Shown: positions 36,225 to 46,885 of the stretch, piece after piece
How positions within the stretch are numbered: position 1 is the stretch's first letter
Layout of the letters: the number at the start of each line of letters is the position of its first letter
NCBI RefSeq assembly: GCF_914767665.1
Contig: NC_059508.1
Span: 28,592,167 to 28,656,166 of the forward strand
Direction: 5' to 3'
DNA length: 64,000 nucleotides
DNA from: Harmonia axyridis
Lineage: Eukaryota; Arthropoda; Insecta; Coleoptera; Coccinellidae
The notes under the pieces: generated by a model
Told to the model about the DNA's origin: nothing
What the model saw: only the letters and a program-made list of their open reading frames with translations
Database searches by the model: none
Position numbers and translations under genes: made by a program

Positions 36225-36940
36225 GAGACTGAATATAATGTCTTACCGATAGCCACTGATGTTGGGGGCTTCCTTGAATTCGTTGGCCTGGAGGGATCGC
36301 TCAAAGTGGACAAGGTGATTTCCATTCTGGATGTTAATTCTTCTCAACACTTCAATCGAAGTAAACTAATTCTAAACCACTGTCTCTATCAGTTATCAAC
36401 ACTATCAATAATAATCATAATAGTTATTCCAATAAATGCGGGTACATCAAATAAGCGAAAATATGCCAAAATAAAGGGCACAACAAATTTGGGAATGTCA
36501 CTTTTCGAGTTATCAGAAAGGCGACGATATTTCAATACACACTTTGCGATGTTCTCAAGATAATTATTCTTTCATAGTACAAAAAGGAGTTCATTTTCAA
36601 ATAATATTATATTTGATCGGATTAAGAGAGCCAATAATTTGGTAATGCGCAACGTTCCTGAAAATGAGAACGAGTCATCAGATCGGTCCATAATTCTTGA
36701 CATCATCTCAAGGATTAGCGAGGGTTCAGCAAGCCATGTTTTGTCAGTAAGACGACTTGGTCAAGTACGACAGGGGGCATTCAGACCAGTAAAGATAGAA
36801 TTTTCGAATTTGGCTGCGCCCAGCAATATTTTACGTCATAAACGGATTCTCTCTACAGTAGAAATTTATAAAAAGGTTTCCATAGATAGTGATAAAACAC
36901 CGCTACAGATTAAACACCTACGGGATCTTCGTAGGGAACT
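36225..36940 (+). pseudogene. LINE B fragment, truncated by Gypsy-B
   Basis: ORF1 has a private CAA to TAA stop near 36562 and is cut at LRDLRREL, where the Gypsy-B LTR begins (36941). The frame runs about ten codons into the LTR. The 3' tail is missing here. Confidence 0.62.
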
Positions 36941-37364
36941 TGTAACGTTACGATTGCCCATGAGACTCTAAGGACTAATTTCTAGGGGTGGTTTGGCTTA
37001 TTTGGCAACAAAACTCCTACCCAGGTTTTTACAAATTTAATAAAACCAAAATATACAATGGACGATCCTTTTCACTCCAAACAAATAATAAAATAGAAAC
37101 TTAACTTAAAACGATTTTAAATGAGCCAGTCTGCCACTAGGATGGAACCTCTTCTGTATATTATCTTCAGCCTTCTGAACACCAATTCTTATCAGGAAGC
37201 TATAGTACTCCAGTCCTCATTCAACGAAGTTGGTGTGATAATGCCAGATATTTCGCAGGAATTCTTTCAGATTCAGAGAGCAAAGTGGTCTAACATACGT
37301 ACTATCCCAAATTCTGTATCTCAAGGAAGATACTTGATATTTTTCAATCCCAAGAAAGGTTCCT

Positions 37365-37440
37365 GTTCTAATCCCACGGGAGGTTTTCTTCGTTCTAATC
37401 CCACGGGAGGTTTTCTTCGTTCTAATCCCACGGGAGGTGC
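37365..37440. repeat. 27-bp tandem repeat in Gypsy-B LTR
   Basis: Unit GTTCTAATCCCACGGGAGGT plus TTTCTTC, 2.7 copies, beginning at 37365, 37392 and 37419. The units are virtually identical. Same array at 48685. Confidence 0.9.
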
Positions 37441-39189
37441 TTTGAGAAAATGAACAAAAATGATATCAGAATATGTTAACTGAATTTACAACTCCTTCTC
37501 GGATTTCTAACCAAGAAATTACAAAGAAATCATTACATTTATTATCAAATAAACCTGAGAAGGAGTTTTGCTGACATTATTTGACACAAAAAGAATTCTA
37601 CCAAACCTGAAATACGTTTCGACAAGATGGATGACTCTAAAAAAAAACTACTTTTTCAAATTAAATTGATTCATTCTGGTGAGATCATTACTTGTTGAAT
37701 ACTAATATTCATGTTAACACTTACCGAGAATCCCGACACAATTCTCGCCGATAAATAAGATTCCGAGTCTCAAATTAAATTAATAATGACTGAAATCTAA
37801 ATCTAAACTTATTCTTGCTGAAGTGTCAATCATCATTGAAAATCTTTCAGAAAATTCTCTCCAGAAACGCGCATCTGCATTCCGACCGATAGTACACGAT
37901 ATTATACGATTAATTGACAAATTACCGCGTCTTCAAAAATTCCAGTAGCGTAACATGGAATGAAGCGTGCAAAATCGTTGCACACACCTCTCACCAGGAA
38001 AAAGAAAAAAAAATTTTTTTTTTTTCTTTATGTATGAATATCTCAAAAACAAAAATACTCGATGGCATCAGATCAAGCACAGCACGTCAAAAGAAAACAT
38101 ACTCCGACTTGTTAACTGGAGCAAATGATAAAAGTTATAATTGGTGTGATATATTACAAGGGAAAATTCCGCAAACGTACCATGTCTTACCCAAAACCTA
38201 TCGAATGTAACTAATTTGAAATATGAAATGCCAAATATTATGACCAATTGCTGAAGGCAAGTTGAAAAAATATATATCGAACAAATAGTCAACCAAATTT
38301 AGAAACGACCTGAGCACTAAGGAAAAAGGAAAAGAGGGAGAAAGTGAAACAGACTTCAGTTGCCTAAGGCTTCTCTCTAAAAAACGAAAGAGAGATGAGT
38401 GTAAAGGAGCTCAATGAGAACTTCTTTACACCCTAAATATTTAAATTACTCAGAGTTGAGTGAAAAGGTGAAACAGAAGTCGAAGATTTTTAGTTTGAGT
38501 CCAAAATTTTCAAAAATGACTCCATCATTCTATGTTTCTTGCATAGAACGATGTCAAATCCGATAATGAAACTAAATTGAGGTAAATCCAAAATTAGCAA
38601 ATATAACGTCAAATCCGGTAATGAAACTAAATTGAGGTAAATCCAAAATTAGCAAATATAACGTCAAATCCGATAATGAAATGATAAGGTAAAATCGATA
38701 TTTATCGACCACGAAAAAATGCGATAACATTCGACAAAGTAGGTAAAAGATAATCAACGCCGTCTGTGAAAAATCAGCCATAAATGGCTCAAAATAGTCA
38801 AATAATGTGTACAAAGATGTTCTGTACTGACGTGTATATGAATCAACTGAGCTCAAGGATTCACTTCCCTACCTCCCTCTCCATTGAAGTGATATAACTG
38901 AAAGTTCACAGCAACGTTATGTTGGGCGCCAGCAAGTATATAACTTGCAACGATAACGATAAGATAAATGAAAATTGAAGGAAAAATAGGGAAACGGGAA
39001 ATTGCAACAGTACACAGAAAATAAGAAAAAACTGAATCTGTTCAGACCCAAAATAATAAATTTTTCCAAAGTATACTCTCAGTTACGCCAAAATCAATTT
39101 GCTCTGCATATCTAAAAGACACTTCAGTCAGATTAACAACAACTTTAAAGGTAAATATAAGTAGTATCCATACTACAACGATAAGATAA

Positions 39190-39345
39190 ATAGTAGCCAC
39201 CACTAACTAATAGTAGTGCTACAACGATAAGCGATAATAGTAGCTATGCTACAAAGATACGATAATAGTAGCCACGCTACAAAAATACGATAATAGTAGC
39301 CACGCTACAAAGATACGATAATAGTAGCTATGCTACAAAGATAAA
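39190..39345. repeat. 28-bp minisatellite with GTAGC/GCTAC stems
   Basis: Each unit contains GTAGC-CAC-GCTAC or GTAGC-TAT-GCTAC, a 5-bp stem with a 3-nt loop, at 39240, 39268, 39296 and 39324 (exact 28-bp spacing), with more diverged units before. The counterpart in the other block has three units. Confidence 0.85.
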
Positions 39346-39433
39346 CGATAATAATTGTCAAAAATAAAGAAAAACATATAATCTGTGTATCTGGAGCAAA
39401 TTTAGGAAGTAAAGGTTAAAGGCAAAAAAGGAA

Positions 39434-39931
39434 TTATTCATCATTGTCATCAGTTTTGTCAAAGTCGGTAGAAACATCATCATGGGTCAGATCTAGTTTT
39501 ATGTGTTTGACATGGAAATTGCCAAGGTCAGTCCCGTTCAAGCCTCTCAAATTATAAACCAACGGAGAAATAACTTTGTTCACTATACAGGGGATGTATT
39601 TCGGTGCTAACTTGGCCGAAAATTTATTTGAAGCGTCTGACAGAACGAAATTCTTTTTCCAAACTCTATCTCCTACCCTGAAACGAAGATCGCGCTTCCT
39701 CAAGTTATAACGATGGGCATTTTTCTGATATGCTTTAAATAGCCTACTTTGAACTGTTTTATAGAGTTCTGGGAGATTGTCAGCTTAAAAGGAAGAATCT
39801 ATAACTTTATTTCCTATTTCAATATTATTGTGAGCATTATCTGAAATTGAACCAAAAAATGCTCCATCAGTAGGAACGTTCCTAAGAAAGCATAAATAGG
39901 ATGGAGAAAATCCTGTTACCTCATGTCTAGC
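39434..39931 (-). pseudogene. Gypsy-B copy 1 integrase C-terminal part
   Basis: Continuation of the integrase after a TAA stop (IAQAIR*ARHEV). It includes a segment with a second stop in SF*ADNLPEL and then an 89-residue open end (RKRDLRFRVGDRVWKKNFVL to DKTDDNDE). The VGDRVW region is the usual integrase C-terminal fold of Ty3 elements; the acidic tail is the pol end. The two stops are absent from copy 2. Confidence 0.85.
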
Positions 39932-41281
39932 TTACCTAATAGCTTGTGCTATCTGATTTATATTTTGATCCCAAGTATTGTGATTTTCATGAATGAAAGA
40001 TCTTATTGCTGTTACTATGGTCTTATTCACACGTTCCGTAGGATTGATCTGAGGGAAATATCTAGCATTGTACCAAATTTTCTGTACATTATAATTTTTC
40101 ATTAAGTTTTTAAAATCCTTTGAAATGAACTGGACTCCATTATCAACCACCATTATTTGTGGAACTCCGAAAATTAGAAACACATTATTTTCAATAAACT
40201 TGACGATGCCTTTTGCGGTAGCTTTAGCCATAGGATGTACCAAAACAAATTTCGTGAACCAATCAGTAATAACTAGAACGTACTGATTTCCATTTTTCGA
40301 TCTTGGATATGGTCCTAACAAGTCTGCAGAAATCAATTGAAAAGGAAAGTTAATATTACGATAATTTCCTGTTAAGCCAGTCTGTGGAAGGTTGTCTGGC
40401 TTACAAGAAGCGCAGATTTTACATTTTCTGACATATGATTTTACTGAATTTCGCATTTTTGGCCAATAATATAATTGAGAAAGTCTAGACAAGGTTTTGA
40501 AAATACCGAAATGTCCAGCTAAGGCGTCATCATGAAACTTATTTAGTAGTTCCAGTCTATTTCCAGTGGGAACCACTATTTTCCATTCAGGAGAATTATC
40601 TGACAACTTCGATCTACTCATGATGTGTTTATATAAGATATTTCCGGAAACTCTGAAATCAGGAAAAGATTCGGGATTTTTTTCAACTCTATCACACATA
40701 TTTCGATACCAAAGATCAGGCTTTAAGGTATTCAGATCTAGAACAGCTGTCTCTGTTATTCGTGACAAGGAATCAGCAACTGTGTTTAACGAACCACTAC
40801 GATGGACAATTTTGAATTTATGGCAAGATAGTTTGATTATCCATCTAGCTATTCTAGGGGATGGATTTTTCATGGAATTCAACCATTGCAGTGAAGAATG
40901 ATCGGTGATCACTGTAAACTCTGTTCCTTCGATATAAGGGCGAAATCTCTCAATGGATAGAACAATGGAGAGAAGTTCCTTCTCCGTCGTGGTATAATTC
41001 CGTTGACTTTTGTTCAAGGATTTGCTAAAATAGGCTATGGGATGTTCAACACCGTCACTTTCCTGAAAGAGAACACTACCTACTCCGACATCAGAGGCAT
41101 CACAAGCTAGAAAAAACCGCTTCGAAAAATCAGGGCTAGCCAAAACAGGAGTTGAAGTTAAAACCTGCTTTACTCTCTTGAATGCTGCATCAGCTTCCTC
41201 ACTCCATACAATTGGTTGTCCTTTCTTGCGACCTTTAAGCAAATCTGAAATTGGGGAGCAAACTGTTGAAAAATCCTTCAA
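39932..41281 (-). pseudogene. Gypsy-B copy 1 RNase H-integrase
   Basis: RNase H (FFLACDASDVGVGSVL, AYFSKSLN, TTTEKELLSIV, VITDHSSLQWLN) is followed by the integrase zinc finger (H-x3-H, C-x2-C in KCKICASC) and the catalytic core: Asp in ISADLLGPY, Asp in VVDNGVQF and Glu in PTERVNKT, with 35 residues between the last two. The 5' end is interrupted by LINE C just after RFLKDF at 41290. Decay is modest: the domain itself is open over 449 codons. Confidence 0.9.
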
Positions 41282-41388
41282 AAATCTCCTATAATAATAA
41301 TAATAATATATTTATTTCCATAATCAAAACATACATTGGAAAGAAAATACGTCAATATAACTTAAGAAACTATGCAAAACTAAAACGT

Positions 41389-44323
41389 TCAGATTTGAAA
41401 AACAGAAATCAAGTACTCCTCGACATTGTATGGTTCCAGATTTATCAATAATTTTTTTATTTGATTTTTGAAAAGGTTTCCTTTTAGTATTTGATAACTC
41501 CTCGGGAGCTTATCAAACAGCTTCAAGCACATATATTCCACATTTCTCTGCGTCAGTGAAAGTGAATATCTGGGAAAGTGAAACGGGTGGATGCGCCTTG
41601 TTCTATTGGAATTCTCATATACCCGAAACAGATCATGGTTGTTCTTAAAAAATAATAAGCATTTTAGAATATAAGTTCCGGCAGTTGTAAGTATTCCCTG
41701 ACTTTTAAAATGTCCGCGACAAGATGTCCTCGCAGTGAAACCAAGCATGGTTCTGAGTGCTCTTTTTTGGACCACAAAAATCCTCCCAACCTCTGAACCG
41801 TTACCCCAAGCTATGATTCCATAGGACATGATCGAATGAAAATTAGAGAAGTACACTGTCCTCATAACCTCAGAGTCGGACTGCAATGCCAAAACACGGA
41901 GAGTGTAGAGAACAGAGTTCAATTTACTACGCAATGAGTTGATATGTTCCGACCAATTCAGCTGATGATCAATTAGAACACCCAGGAAGCTAGTACTGGC
42001 GGAAACCTTCACAGCTTGTCCAGAGAGAACAATATTTTCTGGTTTATTGATTCTTGAATGCGAAGTACTGAAAACAACACATTCCGTTTTGCTTGAATTA
42101 ATGGTTATTTTATTTGAACAACACCAATTTGCGATGGCATAAAAGCCTCTTTCAGCCATCATGACAACCTCCGAAATACTAGAAGCCGCCACCAGTAGAT
42201 TGGTATCGTCCACAAACATGACGACCTCCGGATCCAACCGCACATCCGAATCTGCAGACAAATTATCACGCAATTCTATTTCCCTACTCTGGTGTGCTCC
42301 TAACAGGTAGCACACTCATATCTGACCGAAGTTCATCCTTCAACAAAATGTTGTCTGGTAGGTCGTTGATATAAATTAAGAATAAGAAAGGACCGAAAAT
42401 ACCTCCCTGAGGTACACCTACCTTCACTTCTGCATCTAACGATAGGTATTCAACACCGTTGATTTCCAAGGAAACCCTCTGTCGACGATCCCTTAAATAG
42501 CTCCTCATAAAATCCAATTGTTTATCTCTAATTCCATAAAAGTTAAGTTTTTTCACAAGATCGTCATGATTGACACAATCGAAAGCTTTTGAGAAATCTA
42601 TGAAAAGACCGGTTGGAACTTCTCCATCTTCCAATGCACGAAGAACAGAGTGAATCAGCTGATACACGGCAGTCTCTATGCTCTTAGATTTCAAATAACC
42701 GTGCTGACACTTCGAGAAAATTCGATGTTTATTGAAGAAATTTAGGAGCCTATTAACGATTATTTTTTCGAAAATCTTAGAGAAAGATGTCAACAAACTT
42801 ATTGGTCGATAATTACCAAGATCTTCGTAACTCCCTTTTTTGAAAAGGGGTTTCACTACAGCTATTTTCAGTGACTTAGGAAATATGCCCTCTTTGAAGG
42901 ACATATAAATAATATAGGCCAATGGTTCAGCAATGAACCTAACAGAACTCTTGATAACAGACATTGGAATACCATCATATCCAAAAGAAATTTTATTTTT
43001 CATTTTATTCACTACGCTGATAACTTCGTCTGGTGTAATCTCAAAGAGGAAGAATGTCTTCGGGTTCCGACAGATAAAACGAACATCTGAAATAAATGTG
43101 GATTGAGGCTTTTGCATTGTTGTTGTTGATGATGAAATATTGCTAAAATGTCTATTGAATGCATTTGATAGGTCATGGGGATTATCAGTTTTGATGAAAT
43201 TATCAACTTTTTTGACTTTACTACCAGTTATCTCATTTATTATCTGCCAAACAGTTTTACTTTTATTACTAGAGTTATTTATGCGATTTTTAATATTATC
43301 TTTCTTATTATTCACGAGAACACTGTCATATAGCTTTTTAGTTTGTTTGTAGAGATAAGCTAATTCTGGGCGAAAAAGAGACGCTGTGTAAAGGTAATCC
43401 AATCGTTTTTCAATTTCAATCACTTGAGTGGATTTATCCAAATATCTTCTATGAGAATCAATAACCTGAACCTTTATTAGTGGAAAAGCAAAATCAAAAA
43501 TGGACTTGAATCTACCGAAAAAGTTATCCCAGAGGCAATCTATATCACACTGATTTTCCTCAAAGGTGAGGCCACTCCAGTCCTCGGCAGACAATAGTTC
43601 CAGGAACCTTTCCATTGTTTCCTCATTAAATAGCCGAATTTGTTTTTTCACAGACTTCGGAATGGACTCACCGAAAGAAAAAGAAAATTTTTGAGAGGTG
43701 TGGTCAGATAGATGGGATGGAACTACCTCAATTTCATAATCACTTAAATTTGTAATTACGTTGTCTATACAAGTAGAAGATGTAGAGGTGACTCGCGTAG
43801 GTTCTTGCACCGTTATATGTGCACCATATCCCTCTAAAAGTGAAATGAAAGTTTGAGTCTCCCAACTACAAGAAAGCAAATTGATGTTGAAATCACCAGC
43901 AATTATATAATGACTCTTTTCGGTTGTAAGCTTATGAAGTATCAAATCAATATTCTCGAAGAACAAACCAATGTCACATCTTGGATGAGTATTCGGACGA
44001 TAAATTGAAATAATTGAGTACTTTTTCGAACAAATATAAGCCACTATAGCTGAACATTCGAAAACATATGGAACACTGAGTTTGACTAAATCTGAACGTT
44101 CTTTACAAGATATTTCATTTTTGCAATAAATAGCGCATCCACCATGATGGCCAGGTGGTCTGCAGTATTTTGAAACTAATTTAAAACCGCGCATATGGAG
44201 TGCATCGAGTTCAGAATCACTCTGCCAATGTTCTGTGACAGCTACAAAGCATGCATTAAGATTGTTTACAAACTGTTCTAACCTTAATATACAATTTCTC
44301 AATGATTGAACGTTTTGATGCAA
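41389..44323 (-). pseudogene. LINE C ORF2 endonuclease-reverse transcriptase
   Basis: The minus strand opens with an APE-type endonuclease (HQNVQSLRN, TEHW, AGDFNINLL, LSDHTSQKF) and continues into a LINE reverse transcriptase (PISLLTSFSKIFEKI, DFSKAFDCVNHD, GVPQGGIFGPFLFL). A frame break near 42300 separates this from the rest: FVDDTNLLV catalytic box, thumb and the C-terminal KLFDKLPRSYQ tail ending at 41389. The catalytic box has Val in place of the usual Ala. No ATG begins the EN frame; it overlaps the ORF1 end in the -1 frame, so reinitiation or frameshifting would be needed. Confidence 0.88.
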
Positions 44324-44325
44324 AA

Positions 44326-45414
44326 TTATACATTTTTCTTTCTCGATTCCATTGATTTGCTTTTGTTCAGACGGAATAAAAAATGACTTATTCTACTACC
44401 TTCAGGCCATAGATTTGGATTCTTGATGTTTTCAAATTGTTGTGCAGGTACAGTCAACTTGAAGGAAGAGTATTCTTTGGGTCTCTTCGATTCTAATTTT
44501 TCACATATAACCCCTGTGAAGCCCTTGTTGTCGAGATATCTTGCCAGCTTTTCGGATTTCAGGGTTGGATCAAGCTTACAAACATGTAAATAACCATATT
44601 TAGGTACGCCTTTAATCAACATATCATCAGCCATTCCACTTCCGACAATACTTCTGTCCATACGTCTAGATTTCCTATTTTTGACCATAGTGAAACCGCC
44701 CTCGGAAATAGCTTGTGGAGTGTTTTTATCCGATATGGAATTTGAATTATTTTTTTTCTTGATTGAACTGTTAGAATTAGAAGATGTTCGAATCATTGTG
44801 GAGTACAGAGAACTGTTTTTATCTGACACTGTGTTTAAATTTATATTTGTTTGAATTGAGCTGTTGTTAGACTCGGTAGATGTTTGACGTTGTGGTTTCT
44901 GGACTAGACTTACTTGCGAAATATCACCCAAAGAAGCCTCATCTTGTCTGTCCTTCAGATCAGCTTTGAATAGTTCAGAATATTTCTTAGAATCAGATGG
45001 TAATTTAAATTCTTCACTTCTAATGCATTTCAGAAGTTTGGTATTTTCAATCTTCAAATTTGAAACCTCTTTACGGAGACCAAGAATTTCAATTTTTAAG
45101 TTCTCAATCATAGGAACAAACAAATCCTTGAAGGATTTGATAATAACATTCTCAATACCATCAATCAATCCAGCAGTTTGGCTAATTTCAGATGAATTCT
45201 CCTTCAGATTTTCCATTTTTGAGGTTATGTCCGATGATAAACAATCGACACATATCCAATTTTTGATTGAGCCAGATTTTTTCATTGTCTCAAGTTTTTC
45301 AACAGTTATGTTAACACACTGTGTATGAAACAAATGTGAACTGTTGCTAGAACAAGGAATAGAGTCATCACAACGACTAATAGTTTTCAAACACTTGTTG
45401 CACGTAACGGCCAT
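44326..45414 (-). CDS. LINE C ORF1 PHD/RRM-type protein
   Basis: Intact 362-residue protein from ATG 45414. The N-terminus is a PHD-like zinc domain (CNKC, C, H-x2-C, C-x2-C over residues 4-55), followed by a coiled-coil stretch (about 75-135) and a Ser/Asn-rich linker. A C-terminal domain follows (KGVPKYGYLHVCKLDP, KLARYLDNKGFTGVICEKL, SFKLTVPAQQFENI) of the kind seen in insect LINE ORF1s. It would bind LINE RNA. The layout matches what LINE A and LINE B hold as separate fragments. Confidence 0.8.
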   Translation of the reverse strand: MAVTCNKCLKTISRCDDSIPCSSNSSHLFHTQCVNITVEKLETMKKSGSIKNWICVDCLSSDITSKMENLKENSSEISQTAGLIDGIENVIIKSFKDLFVPMIENLKIEILGLRKEVSNLKIENTKLLKCIRSEEFKLPSDSKKYSELFKADLKDRQDEASLGDISQVSLVQKPQRQTSTESNNSSIQTNINLNTVSDKNSSLYSTMIRTSSNSNSSIKKKNNSNSISDKNTPQAISEGGFTMVKNRKSRRMDRSIVGSGMADDMLIKGVPKYGYLHVCKLDPTLKSEKLARYLDNKGFTGVICEKLESKRPKEYSSFKLTVPAQQFENIKNPNLWPEGSRISHFLFRLNKSKSMESRKKNV

Positions 45415-45426
45415 TTTGAACATGAA

Positions 45427-46885
45427 TATAATATCCCACAAGACCAATCAATCTCCTAATTTGTGTCGTATTCGTAGGCACTGGATACTCTAAGATTGAT
45501 TTGATTTTGTCGGGATCCGTCCTAAGGCCTTGCTCGTCAACTAAAAAACCCAAAAATTTAAGAGAGGAACGACAAAACTGACATTTTCCGAAATTAACCG
45601 TTAAATTGGCTTCTTGAAGCCGTTTGAAAAGTTGAGTTAATACCTTGAGATGGGATTCAAAATCGGGAGTTACGACAATTATATCGTCGAGATAGTAAAA
45701 AACGTATGGCTCCAATGATGGACCTATCACCATATCCATCAACCGACACATAGCCTGAGCAGCATTGTTCAAGCCAAAAGGAAGTACATTAAAGCAAAAC
45801 AAACCGCGACCTTGAACTGCAAATGTAGTTTTCAACTTAGAATCATCGTCAAGAGGAATTTGGAAAAATGCTGACTTTAAATCAATAGAAGAAACAAATG
45901 AGGCATTACGAACTTTACTAATTATTGAATCTATTAAAGGCATAGGATATGAATCAGGTATGGTAACTGAATTTAGCTTTCTTCCATCGAAACATACTCT
46001 AAATGAACCATCTTTCTTACCGACCAACCAAAGGGGAGACAACCAGGGTGAAGTGGTTGTTACTGGCTTGATTATATCAAGTTTTAACATCTCATCAATC
46101 TCCTTATTGAGAACTGATTGCATAGCAGGTGAGAGAGGGTATTGTCTTTGGCGTATGGGCGAACCTTCAGTTTTAATAGTATGCGTTAGTAAGTGTGTCC
46201 TGCCAATTTCATTCTCAGGTCCTATTGATCGGAATAATTTCACCACCTCATTCAATCCATCTTGCTGCAAGGGAGTCAAGTCTTCAGCTGGTTTTATCGC
46301 ATGTACTGCAGCTGTCGAAAAAGTGGAGGTATTAAAAGAAAAATTCGCAAAATCAAGCTTAATATTGAATGCTTGTATAACATCCATTCCCAAAATCATT
46401 GGTTGTGAAATCGAAGGAACTACCAATACCCTAAAGTTCTTAGACAAATTATCCAACCCTATTGGCAGATCAACATAACCTAAAGTGCTTTGTAATGTAC
46501 CATCAGCAGTAGTGAGATGGAAGGAAACGTCATAATTTATAGGTAAATTCAATCTTTTTAAAAGAAACAATGATGGAGAACCGAGAATTGAGACATTACT
46601 GCCGCTATCCAGAAGGGCTAAAATACTTTCATTGAAGACTCTAATTCTAAGGTACGGTCTGTCATCGTCATTAAGTCTTTCCAATAATGGGCAAACTTGA
46701 GGAATTGAAGGAATGGATGGAATGGTTGTGACAGGAGGCTCAGGTGGTTTCTTTGGTGGCTTTGGAGATTGCGAACCATCTACAAGAACATTTATTTTCT
46801 TTGGTTCATATTGCCCTTGGCAGCTATTGAAGGACCTGGCTGATTCATGTTTTCTGCCAGAACATGACCAGGTTTTGCGTTTTTT
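45427..46885 (-). pseudogene. Gypsy-B copy 1 protease-reverse transcriptase
   Basis: Entered by -1 frameshift at 46879-46885. It has a Pro-rich linker (PKPPKKPPEPP), an aspartic protease with D-S-G-S (LALLDSGSNVSILG) and ILGMD, then a Ty3 reverse transcriptase (FRVCFDGRKLN, IDLKSAFFQIPL, LPFGLNNAAQ, YYLDDIIVV). It is open to RRLIGLVGYY, where LINE C interrupts it. Its continuation is 39932-41281 on the other side of the LINE. Confidence 0.9.

Larger units (their letters stand above)
1..36940. repeat. Higher-order tandem array of retroelement modules
   Basis: Three modules repeat in the same orientation: G (Ty3/gypsy body, about 4 kb), L (about 735 bp upstream of gag) and N (about 3 kb LINE/host mosaic). 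Seen directly: 1-8150 matches 23326-31480 at a shift of 23325 (7 more after a small deletion in copy 2); 15391-21540 matches 30743-36940 at a shift of 15351-15354; 8144-15390 matches 18747-26005 at a shift of 10613-10616. Differences between copies are scattered single-base changes and small indels. The order is irregular (some G copies lack N, some N copies are truncated), so this is layered segmental duplication, not a simple satellite. An assembly artefact cannot be excluded from sequence alone, but distinct private mutations in each copy argue for real copies. Confidence 0.9.
36941..39400 (-). mobile_element. Gypsy-B downstream LTR region
   Basis: Starts in + coordinates with TGTAACGTTAC, the same sequence that begins the block at 48255 next to gag, so this is the 3' end of an LTR for a minus-strand element. 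The two blocks are collinear to about 39.4 kb. The 5' LTR edge is not resolvable because both copies also share the adjoining internal sequence. A purine tract on the minus strand followed by TGAATCC (38863) is one candidate edge. Compared with 48255 onward it lacks about 300 bp (after 38471). No coding function is recognised; small ORFs here are incidental. Confidence 0.65.
41296..45426 (-). mobile_element. LINE C, near full-length jockey-type element
   Basis: 4131-bp insertion in Gypsy-B pol. It is flanked by TATAAT at 41290-41295 and 45427-45432, with a single TATAAT in the uninterrupted copy at 54666-54671. The 3' end (low coordinates) is an (ATT)n tail. Only 12 bases precede the ORF1 ATG, so the 5' UTR is either very short or truncated. 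Confidence 0.93.

Noticed and set aside
37365..37440. Possible CRISPR array (27-bp repeats)
   Set aside because: Units are directly adjacent without unique spacers, in a eukaryotic LTR.
37121..37453. 110-codon plus ORF in the Gypsy-B LTR with a repeated SNPTGGFLR unit
   Set aside because: The repeat is the 27-bp LTR array read in an open frame; antisense to the element and interrupted at 48654 in the other LTR block.
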